Shown one piece after another: positions 42,924 to 52,219 of a DNA stretch of 64,000 nucleotides. This DNA comes from Triparma verrucosa (taxonomy: Eukaryota; Sar; Bolidophyceae; Parmales; Triparmaceae). The first letter of the stretch is position 1. Each line of letters opens with the position of its first letter. The stretch is taken from contig BRXX01000351.1 of assembly GCA_030267905.1 (NCBI GenBank), positions 1-64,000 of the forward strand, in the 5' to 3' direction. A model generated the notes under the pieces. The model was given only the letters and a program-made list of their open reading frames with translations, had not been told where the DNA came from and made no database searches. The translations under genes and the position numbers were made by a program.

Positions 42924-43949
42924 TTAAACCCGCTGCAGCTTCTTACCAAACTTGAGACTTAACATTCCGTGCTTGACGAAGTCGCTTGAGCTCCTCCTGA
43001 AGGCCTTCTCTGTGAACTGGAATTTTGGTCTTCTCGCAAGTCTGGCAGAGTCAGCCTGGAACGATTGTGAGGTACTCGAGCCCCAAGCACGAGGCGCGTA
43101 GGTCGAAAAATCATACCCAGCGATAATTGCCGCACTTGAATTTAAAGTCAGATCTTGTCGGAGCACCTCCTCCTCGCCATTTGCAGATATGGGGCGAACG
43201 AGTTCTCGGCAGATTTGACCCTGGCGGTGACCCGAATAACCAGGGATTGGCCTTGGTTTCGAGGTCGGGTTATTCGGATCGTGTTCAGGCGCAAGCTTGT
43301 GAGAGGGAACAGGATCGGACCTTATTGTTCGATTTTTTGACAAGCCCGAGAGGCCTCCAGCATGTGGAGTGAGGGTAACGGGAGACAACTCAAAATAGGA
43401 TTTTTCCGTATGTTTGTTTTGGAAATGCTGTAGCCTGTCAAGATCTAGTTTTGGATTCAAGGATTCAGCTCGAGTTTTCCACGCCGCCCATGTTGAAAAT
43501 TGTGCATGCTTCTGTTCATCGTCATCAGTTAGAGCGGCTCTGGCTCGGTCTGTTTTGGCAAATTTCCTCGAGAAAGGGTGGTTGAATGTGTCTGCGAATT
43601 CATCATTTCGAGTGACTCGGGCACTGATCGCCGTTGACGTATTTTCGTCCATATCCTCCTCAGTTGGACTTCTTGCTTGTGAAAACCCTTTCTTGCTTGC
43701 TTGTTCTTGTAATTTTGCCTGAGAACTACTTCCCCTTCCCCCCCAAGTCAGACCTGACGCAAAAGATCTTGTCCTTCTCCCGCGCTCTTGATCATCAATA
43801 GCTTCTCCAGCTCTTCCGGCGGAAAGGCGTACTCCGACTTGGGCACGTTGAAATCCGTAACCACGACGCAGACCTGCGCAGCGTAATACTCTTGGTGAAT
43901 CTTTCGCAGGCAGGATCTCGCGACGCGCCAGGGTCGCCTTGTCCTTCAT
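42924..43949 (-). CDS. Possible ciliary microtubule-associated protein with a 4-bp frame break
   Basis: Proposed coding parts are 43754-43949 and 42924-43718, separated by a very short 35-bp GT...CAG intron. The start ATG at 43949 is only 19 bp from the divergent TBC-gene ATG. The first 13 codons (MKDKATLARREIL) run into a tandem CCTG duplication (CAGG twice on the plus strand, 43917-43924). After one copy the good frame continues with a protein-like stretch containing HQEYYAAQVCVVVTDFN and EELEKLLMIKSAG, so the copy disrupts translation unless it is an assembly error. The C-terminal half contains PRPIPGYSGHRQGQ, resembling the PGY-G-H motif of some ciliary microtubule inner proteins. Family assignment is weak. 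Confidence 0.45.
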   Translation of the reverse strand: MKDKATLARREILPAKDSPRVLRCAGLRRGYGFQRAQVGVRLSAGRAGEAIDDQERGRRTRSFASGLTWGGRGSSSQAKLQEQASKKGFSQARSPTEEDMDENTSTAISARVTRNDEFADTFNHPFSRKFAKTDRARAALTDDDEQKHAQFSTWAAWKTRAESLNPKLDLDRLQHFQNKHTEKSYFELSPVTLTPHAGGLSGLSKNRTIRSDPVPSHKLAPEHDPNNPTSKPRPIPGYSGHRQGQICRELVRPISANGEEEVLRQDLTLNSSAAIIAGYDFSTYAPRAWGSSTSQSFQADSARLARRPKFQFTEKAFRRSSSDFVKHGMLSLKFGKKLQRV

Positions 43950-43968
43950 CGACAGCAGACCCACTTCA

Positions 43969-45175
43969 ATGGACAGTTACGGCTTTCCCTCCACCAATAG
44001 ACTAATAAATGCTGACTCCTCTCCTTCAAGATACGGGGAGGATAGATCGGTTCGGGATTTACGTTTTCTCAAGTTTTTAAAGGCAATAAATCCTTCGTCT
44101 TCACCAATATTAAACCTAGATTCAGAAAGTTTTGCCAGATTGACAACGCGAGAAGTGAGGGAATTGGATACGTTGGCAATAGCAGGACTTCCGGTTCTCT
44201 ACCGAATAGAAGTTTATCTATCCTTGACGCAGTTTGTGGAGGGAGTGGAGGATGTCGAGATTGTAGCGTCGTCAGGAGTCCAGGATGCAATCAACCGAGA
44301 CTTGGACAGAACCTTTCCTGGCCACGAGTACTTTGAAGAAGAAACTTCTCAGGAGAATCTTAGGCAAATATTAGTATCGTTCGCCGCATTGAATCCCTCC
44401 ATCGGTTACTGTCAAGGGCTGAATTTCATCGCAGGCCTTTTTTTGTTGTTGACTCGCAGCATTGCGCAGTCAACTCACTTGTTAAACGTATTCGTTAATG
44501 AAATCATGCCGGAGGGTTATTACTCTGAGAAGATGGAGGGGCAGGTGAGCGACAGCGGGGACGAAGCCAAAACTACGAGGACCGAAGCGACAATAATTCA
44601 GTTTAGTAATGGTTTTCCTTCGCATTCTAACTCGCGAACGCACTTTTTCATGCTCCTCACTTCGCTCGTCGCAGTACATAGATGGCTTGGTCTTTGAGCA
44701 TTTGGCAAGGGAGCTTTTCCCGAAAGTTTACGAAAAGCTCAAGGTTCAATTGGGTTTTGATTTTGCTGTATCGACCTTCAATTGGTTCGCCACCGGCTTT
44801 GTAAACGTTTTCAAGGACACCGAATCTTGTTTTCGGGTTTGGGATGTTTGTTTTATAAGGAAGGATGGCCGGTTCATCATGAGAGTAGCTCTAGCACTGT
44901 TGGGAATAATGGAGAAAGATATCTTGAAGTGCCGAGAAAGGAAAGAGGCCGAGGACCTGTTCAGTCAAATTACCAGAAAGGTTGATATTGACGAGCTCGT
45001 CTCCTTGGCAGCACGGCCCAGCTTGCGTGGTTCGCTATTCCGGAGAGGGCCGGAATTAGATCAAGAGATTTTTAAGTTAAGGACACATTATCGGGAGAAA
45101 TGTGTACAGGCGGGGATGTGGGTGGACGACAATGACGACGACGATGACGATAACGAGGAGGAGGAGGCTAAATAA
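43969..45175 (+). CDS. TBC-domain Rab GTPase-activating protein
   Basis: Exons 43969-44544 and 44675-45175 give 358 residues; I start at the first ATG in frame. TBC proteins switch off Rab GTPases with a dual finger. Both fingers are present: arginine in INRDLDRTFPGHEYF and glutamine in IGYCQGLNFIAGLFLLL. Other TBC signatures are LRQILVSFAALNPS, FEHLARELFPKVYEKLK and FNWFATGFVNVFKDTESCFR, where the normal WFxxLF becomes WFATGF. The C-terminus is acidic and Asp-rich. The intron (44545-44674) has CTCACTTCGCTCGTCGCAG at its 3' end. The Rab substrate is unknown. The stop is 37 bp from that of the convergent gene. Confidence 0.9.
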
Positions 45176-45212
45176 ATATTTGAAATTTCAGTTCATTATT
45201 ACAAATTATACA

Positions 45213-47531
45213 TCACAAAATGACCTCTCTCCTCCAGTGCTTCATGGCGTCAGGCCTAGTCCTGAACCAATTAACTCTATACTCCGCCTGCTGGCATTCT
45301 TCGCTATTCTCTATCTTATTCTTGGCCCACCTGGCAATTTCGTGGTTCGGAAAGCGAATTTCTACGGTGCTGGGGAGACCCCATTCGTGCTCTCCGAGGG
45401 CCATGCAGATAAAGACCGAGGTTCCCATGACATCTCGAAGTCTCATTTCCACCTCCAGGCTGTGCTCCGGGTTGAGCATCTTGGGCTTCTCCTCACCCTC
45501 GCCCTCGTATTGGTCCTCGCCCTCGTCTGCGTCCGCGTCTTCGTCCTCGGCATTTCCAGGAATATCAATATATAGCGTATCGAGCTCCTTCACCCTGGCT
45601 ATGCTGCTGCACTGCTTTCGCATGACGAGGCCGAAAATTCTGAGGTTGTCCGTGTAGGCCAGGTTCATGCTCTCCTTATCTTTGAATGTGACGAACGCGT
45701 AGACAGGAGTCTCCCTCTGAATTTCGACCGCCTTCGCGGTGCTCCAATATCCCTTCTTCTTCGGCTTGACTCTAGTGGTGTCCGCCAGGTCGCTCCCTGG
45801 ATCAAGCTCGGGCCTGAGGTTGTATATTTCAACCTCCTTGATCTCTCCGCAAAAGCCGATCGCATCTCGTATCTCCTCCTCCGTCACGTCGATGGGCAAA
45901 TTGTCCAGGCATATTTTGCAGTCGGTCGTGTCTTCGCCCAGGTCCATCTCCTGGTCCGGGCTGAGGAGGACGCCGTCAAACTTGGTGTGATTCATATGGG
46001 GCGGCCTCCGCTGCTGGGCCTTTTGGATTTCCATGACCTTCCTAGCGACGCTGCGAAGAGGAGAGGAGAGAAGATTGACAGGACGGGTTCGTCAGTGTAC
46101 GAAGTACGAGTTTGTGCAGTGATTTGGTGGTGTCGGAATCCCGTCTCTCTCTCTCTCTCTCTCTCACTCACCTCTCCTCCTCGACGTCCCCCAAGCTATT
46201 ATATTTGTTGTTGTCAACCTGGCTCTTCAGCAGAACAAGTGCCTTCCCCAGGCTCTTCTCCACCGCATCCTTCAAGTCCTCCGCGGTATCCATTTCTATC
46301 TTCCAATTGTCCGCCCCTAAAATGGAGGGATGGTGCTGTGTCATTTTGGTGGACGGGTCTTCAGTGCTACTTAGAAACTCTGGCCCGTAGAAAAACTTGC
46401 TCAGCTGAGGCACCACGTATCCTAGTCTGTGTCCGTATTGCCGCTGTGGTGTGATGTTGATATTTTCATGCGGTGAAGGTTTTTAGGATTAGAAATAGAT
46501 AGCTAGGTGGTAGGGGTGCCAGTACCACTGGTCACTCGGAAAGAGCAGAACTAACCTTGCAAACGTTCAGCAGGTTCGACATAATCTTTTCGCTGTAGTT
46601 GAGCTGCTGCTTGGAAAGCTGCTCCTCCTGCGCGTCGCTCTCATCCGGCAGGTCGTGGGGGTGCCGGATGTGGCGACCGTCCAAGGACCGCTTCGCCTTC
46701 TTCGCGAACTCCTCAAACGTTGAAGGATTCAACATGCTCTCCGGGGGCATGACCCTATTCAGAACGTCCACGAGGGCGAGGGCGGGAGGGTCCAAGTCCG
46801 ATCCGTCCGAATTCACCGCCAGCCCGTCTAGCTCCTTCGCCTCTCGGACGACTCTCACCACCTCCTTCATCACGCTGGCGTTCTCTTCGCTCTTGGAGCA
46901 GTTTACCTCGTAATGAGAGTAAAAGTTAACTTCTTCCTCTCCCTCTATGTAATCCCCCTCCAGCAACTGGGCGGACCTCAGCTCCTCCGCTAGGATTTTT
47001 CTCAGGTGGCTCTCAGCCCTGTTTGTCAACGACGAATCAACGAATTGGGTTAGGGTTTACTATTTTATTTTGGTTTCAGTGGCTGTGCCAGTGCCTGACC
47101 CGAACTCACCTAGGGTTCGTGTATTTCCGTCTGACCTTCCCAGCCTTCGGCCTGCAGGCCGCATCCACGAAGGCCTCCACCCGACCCCTAGGGCTAGCCG
47201 GCTCTTTGCGAGGCTCTTCCGACCCATACTTCGAACGGGAAATGTACTTGGACGCGGTAGACCGCAGCAGGTTCATGTCCTTCCTAGTGAAGAATGGTAG
47301 CAGAGAATTCAATATCCTGCTCGATGATGCCCGGTGATCCAACCTTCCCACAGAGGCAGGCGTCTGCGGCTGGTCCGTCGGTGGGCGCCGGCCTGAAACC
47401 TTAAAATTTAGCTTTAACAGAGGCTTCTTCGACTCTGTTGTTCGGGATCGCCGCACCAAGGAGACCAGGGAAAGCGATGATGATGAGGAGGATGGTGCTG
47501 ATATTGACGGCCGCAGCAGGCGCGAGAACAT
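45213..47531 (-). CDS. RRM-like protein with mitochondrial-type presequence
   Basis: Exons (gene order) 47110-47531, 46556-47018, 46172-46443 and 45213-46050 give 664 residues. The N-terminus (MFSRLLRPSISAPSSSSSSL) is Ser/Arg-rich with few acids, like a mitochondrial presequence. Residues 400-520 resemble an RNA-recognition motif: TDCKICLDNLPIDVTEEEIR, then EVEIYNLR, then PVYAFVTFKDKESMNLAY. A helical region (ESHLRKILAEELRSAQL) and an acidic linker lie elsewhere. The C-terminus (YRVNWFRTRPDAMKHWRREV) is basic. A role in organellar RNA metabolism is inferred; no named orthologue is recognised. One donor is GTTAGT instead of GTGAG. Confidence 0.65.
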
Positions 47532-47848
47532 CCTGCCGCTAGGTTTCTTCTACTCGTCGTTTTTTTTTGTATTGGTTGCGTTATTTGTGAAGGCTGCTGC
47601 GGTGGGTTGTTGGCGTTGACACAGGAGGATTGGAGGGCCGTGGCAGTGGTGGACCCAGATCTCAATTAAATTAAGGCGCTGACAGATAGGAGAAGGGTCA
47701 CCTGGTGGTGGCAGATTAGGTGTAAGGGACCGCAGATTAGGTTGAAGGATAGAAGTGTTGTGCGTAGCCAAGATACAAGCAAGTGAAGAGGAAATCTGGA
47801 AAACATTTCCAGAAATGTCGAGTAAAAGTTTATTCTCCAAAAGACGAC
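47532..47848. other. Divergent intergenic region
   Basis: 317 bp between divergent starts at 47531 and 47849; no supported exon. Confidence 0.4.
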
Positions 47849-48680
47849 ATGACAACGTTGATTTGTGGTAGCACTGGCGCTGTGGGCTCTGCCTTATCGC
47901 GTATCCTTACCTCATCGTCAGTCCCAGTTGCGCTCACGTCTACGTGGTGAGGACAGAGACAAGATGGGGTCGAGGACACTAAATCGACGACTCAGCCTTG
48001 ACATGCTCATGCTCAAAACCCTCCAATCTAACGGCCATCTCCCCCTCCGTTAAAGCTCCGAGAAGCTGTCCGCCCTCGCCTCGTCCCTCCCGTCCCCGCC
48101 CTCCTCCACCCACGTCGTTGACTTCACCTCCCCTGAGACCGTCTCTGACCAGCTTGCATCCCTGGATGTGAAATCCGTGAAGCACTTGGTGTATTGTGTG
48201 GGGAACGCGCGCCTCAAATCGTTGAGGTCCATCACTCCCGAGGAAGTAGTTGCGGACTTCAACCTCAACTGCGCGTCAGCTATCACGACGGTGCAAACCG
48301 TGCTGCCTGGTTTGAAGAAAAACAAAGGTTCGGTAACTCTCTTCTCTACAGTCGCCGTGAGGCAGGGCTTCGCCCGTCACGTGTCTGTCTCCTCCGCCAA
48401 GGGCGCCGTGGAGGGTCTAACCTTGAGCCTCGCCGCCGAGCTGGCTCCTCACGTCCGCGTGAACTGCGTGGCCCCTTCCCTCATCGACGGATCGACCGTA
48501 GCAGCCCCTTTTACTGGGGACGAGAAGATGAAGGCGGCTGTGGGGAAGATGCACCCCCTGCAGAGGCTCGGCGACGCCGAGGGCGTTGCGAAGGCGGCCG
48601 CCTTCCTTTCGGGAGAGGACGCGGGTTGGGTCACTGGGCAGGTGTGGGGTGTTGACGGTGGAAGATCGACGCTGAGATGA
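47849..48680 (+). CDS. Short-chain dehydrogenase/reductase with atypical active site
   Basis: Exons 47849-47946 and 48056-48680 give 240 residues. The Rossmann fold starts MTTLICGSTGAVGSALSRIL. Conserved SDR features follow: LVYCVGNA (NAG-like), SVTLFSTVAVRQG (catalytic-Ser region), SVSSAKGAVEGLTLSLAAEL, VRVNCVAPSLIDG and the C-terminal WVTGQVWGVDGG. The catalytic YxxxK motif keeps its lysine but has Val where Tyr is expected (VSSAK). This occurs in a subgroup of SDRs whose activity is unclear. Substrate unknown. The stop is 38 bp from the convergent PNGase stop. Confidence 0.88.
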
Positions 48681-48718
48681 AGAATTGAATATTTTTGTTG
48701 TTGAAAGTTTTCTTGAAT

Positions 48719-51700
48719 TTATGCCGTCCCTTTTCTCTGCTGCAACTCGAGATCCCTCAACTTCGCTATGACCTGGTCCACATTGAGATCGCGAGAAATT
48801 CCAAGGGCTATGTCGCCAAACCTCTCGTTAAAGTAGCAATCCAGTCCAAGCTCATGCACCAGGAACTCGGCCGAGTGCATGCGTGCCAAGACGTTCTGGG
48901 AGAAAATTGCATTTGACGACTTCACAGCACGAAACTTCGCCGTGGACACGGATTTGGCGCAGTTCTCGAGGTATTTAACAAGGGTGGAGATCATTTCCTC
49001 AACGTCCTCCCACTTGTTCTCCGCCACGAGCTTCTCCCAGGGCGTTCGTGCGGCTGCTGGGTCCGGTTCTCGGACCACTGTGAACCACGGAACCTCGGAC
49101 TTTTCGAGCTCGTCCACGAAGGCAGTTGCCTCCTTGATGGCACGGGCGGCGGCCTTGTTCGGGCTGACTCCGCTAATCTTGAGCTCGCCAAAGATTTCCT
49201 TTATTTTGCACTTGAGGAGTTCCTTGCGAGCTGGCTTCTGCTTCGGCTCGGGCTTGTTAAACAGCTCTAGCTCCCGTTCAACCTCTTTCTCCTCTAGCGC
49301 CCTCTTGGCCCCGAAGCTGTCGGACACGGAGTCATAGTAGTCAAGGTCGAGAAGACTGCTCCACACCCCTATGCACTCATCGGGATCCGGGTGGGCAGCC
49401 ACGTCGTCCCTCGCCGTCTTGCTTACGACCTTGGCCTCGAAATCGAGGCAGATCAATGTCGGAATGCCCCTGACGCCGAACCTCATCGAAGCCAGGCGGT
49501 TGATGGCCGATCCGGAGCCGTCGCTCCCGAATGGGACGGACAGCCAGGGCATTTTCCCGTAGTACTCTACGAGCGACGAGCGAGCGAAGGGAGTCGTTGA
49601 GCGAAGCGACGGGTTAGACGTGACAACAAACATGAGCACACCCGACTGAGGTTATTGTGACGAATTTCTAGCTTATCGCATCGCTCCTCGCATCGCTCCT
49701 CGCATCGCTCCTCGCACTCAAGTAAATACCTACCTCGGAATTCAGCCTCCGACCGGTCCCCCGGGACGTAGACTATCTCGACGTCGTCAGAATCGTCCAC
49801 AGGCGGAACCCTCCCGTTGTAAAAATCTATGAGGAGGGGCGTGAAGCGACGACAAGGAGGGCACCAGCTCGCCGAGAAGTAGAGGAGCACCATCTTGGTC
49901 TTCTTGAGGGCCTCAGCAGTACCAACCGTCGCGTTTTCTCTGTTGAGGAGTGTCGGCCCGAGGATTTCGATGAACTTTTCAATCTTGACGAACGTTGGCG
50001 AGGCCACGGCTGCACCTCCCCCCCCTCCTTCGTCCGCCACCTTTAGGGGTTTAGGCACCCTCAAGAAGGTCGTCACGCTGCTGCCCTCGTGGAAGTGAAG
50101 GGGGAAGCTGGAGTTGCCCAGAGCGAAGGCTTTATCGCTATTTGTGACATTTGTGTAGCCAACGTACTTATTGTTGTTGCTTTCAACCACGGATTTGACC
50201 TCAGAGGCGGAGACGTGGTGGAGAGGCTTGCCGGAGACAAAACCCTTGAGCTTCATCCAGTCCCAACCTCCCTTCCACCCGGGCCTGTCCACAGCGACGG
50301 TCAAATCAGCGCCTTTAGTGAAGGCGACCGTGCCGGACCCTGGCTTGGCCACCAGCCCAAAAGCCTTGTACTCGGAAACGTCGACCTTGAACAGCTCCTT
50401 CAGGAAAAGGACTAGTTCGGGGGAAGGGCTGCTGACACCGCTTACGGTGACAACGGCGACGATGAGGTGTTTGAAGGCTTCACCGACAAACGTTTTGAAC
50501 GATTCGAGGGCTTGGGAGTCGTCAGCCGTGTCGCCATCTTTCCTCCTCATGAGCTCAAAGCTGCGTGCCCCAAGGATTGTGTGGGCTACGGGGTGAATCA
50601 CGACGACGTTTAGACCAGGAATCCCCACGCAGCACTCAGCGCCCTCGACCGCTATTGCTGACCTGTTGTAGAAGGGCACCTTGGAGTATTTGTCGGGCAG
50701 GTTCAGATTGGGTTTGACGGCGACGATGGTGGCGGTGGGGGAGGAGAAGGCTGGCTGGTACACAGGAGCGTCGAAAGTTCGTGAGTAGATCAAGTTGCCG
50801 CCACTTTTGGCTTGAGGGTTGGCGCCGAGCTCGCCCCTAATTCTGCGCCACTCGACGCTCCCGGTTTGCCTGCCCACATTGATGCGCGCCAAATCCCCCC
50901 AGACTTTCCCTTGCTGCTCCGCCATTGCCGCCCTCTCCTTGTGACGGCGCCTCCCCAACTCAGTCCTTCTGTTGGCGTCTACCTTCGCCTTGGTCTTGTG
51001 GTCGTAGTCGATCCTGTAAATAATCTCCTCCAGCATGAGTTCCGGGCACGCTTCACGCCTGGCCTTCATCTCGAGCGACTGCATCGTCCTGCTGTACTTG
51101 CCGGTGATGTCGACGATCTCGTCTCTGCTGGCCCCGAAGACGTAGTTCAACTTCTTCCCCCACCCCTTCTCATATATCCCGGCGCCGTCCACCTTGGCCT
51201 CGCACGGGTCGATGTGCACCCAGCGGTCCAGCTTCTCGCTCCAGTACTCGCACCAAACGTGGTCCGTGAGGTCCAGGACATACCTGAGGGGGAGGGGGGC
51301 GAGGCTTTGTTAGAGGCCGGCTTTATTTGTGTATAACGGTTCCGATTGGTTACCTCGCCTCAAAACCGACAGATCTCAAAATGCAGGTGAAGGCGTTGGC
51401 AAATTCGCCGCACCGGCCCTGCCTACCCACTCCCTCAGTGAGCAGCGTTCGAACGTCGTTGAACCGAGGGAACCTGAACTCGCCCTTGCAGAGCTTGCAT
51501 CGATAGACTTCCACCCTGCTGGCTTTGCCCCTTTTCTCGATCTCTGTTTGTGGACCGACAACCCCGATGCTCTCGATATCAGGCCCGCCACGATCGCACG
51601 ATGCGCACCGCGGCTTGTACCACTTGAAGAAGCCAAACTTAAACCAGCGAACTAAGGACATCGCAAAGTCATCGTCGACCTGACCGCAGCTCGGGCTGAA

Positions 51701-51916
51701 CTCCTCGCCGAGGTAGTTGAAATCAAAATGCACCGAAGTGTTGGTCCGACACGCGTTGCCTACGACCGGGCATGCTGCGCCGGCACCAGCAGGCTCGCAC
51801 CGAAACAGGTGCGCAGGAATGAGAGAGCGAGCGAAAGCTTGGAGCGAAGGATCTTCGTACTGCTTGACAGTTGCGGGGAGACTTCCGATCTTCCGGCTGA
51901 GATCCGTAGAGTCCAT
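48719..51916 (-). CDS. PNG1: Peptide:N-glycanase fused to ILEI-like, nucleoredoxin-like and PUB domains
   Basis: Exons (gene order) 51354-51916, 49734-51283 and 48719-49566 give 986 residues. PNGase removes N-glycans from misfolded glycoproteins in the cytosol. The transglutaminase-like core has zinc CxxC pairs (CASCDRGG; YRCKLCKGEF) and the full triad: Cys in GRQGRCGEFANAFTC, His in LTDHVWCEYWS, Asp in VHIDPCEA. After about residue 350 comes an ILEI/PANDER-like domain (GLNVVVIHPVAHTILGARSF), then a thioredoxin-like nucleoredoxin domain with LLYFSASWCPPCRRFTPLL and KMPWLSVPFG (residues about 620-780), then a PUB-like helical domain (LVKYLENCAKSVSTAKFRAV, residues about 880-975) that in other PNGases binds p97. 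The longer upstream frame opens only with TTG, so I use the ATG at 51916. Confidence 0.9.
49567..49733 (-). repeat. Intron with tandem GCGAGGAGCGAT units and shared 3' end (PNGase intron 2)
   Basis: Gene orientation: three tandem GCGAGGAGCGAT units follow the GTAGGT donor. The 3' part has TCTAACCCGTCGCTTCGCTC and CTTCGCTCGCTCGTCGCTCG before TAG. The 5' array is complementary to the 3' segment, so a stem is predicted. Confidence 0.7.
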
Positions 51917-52219
51917 AGATTTATAGGTTTGGACCGGTTGTGACTTTTGGACTTTTGTGGTTGGTTTGTTCGCGCTAGCTTTCAATTCAGCAGTGAGGGA
52001 AGGGCTCTGAGAAGAGTCATTTTCACATTTTCAAGATTCGGCTACCGTGATCATCGAAAAAAAACACACACACCACCAATTCTTTCGGGTAAACTAGACC
52101 GGAACCTCTAACAGTCACACGCCAGTCACGTCTATCTAAAGATCTCAATAGTTTTCGCTCGGCTCCCTCCGACTCCGAAACCTCATCTCCCGAGGTCCAC
52201 TCTCGAGGTCCAATATAGC
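51917..52219. other. Divergent intergenic region PNGase / Strawberry-notch gene
   Basis: 303 bp between divergent starts. The PNGase frame stays open a little upstream of its ATG, without another ATG. No separate gene seen. Confidence 0.45.
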
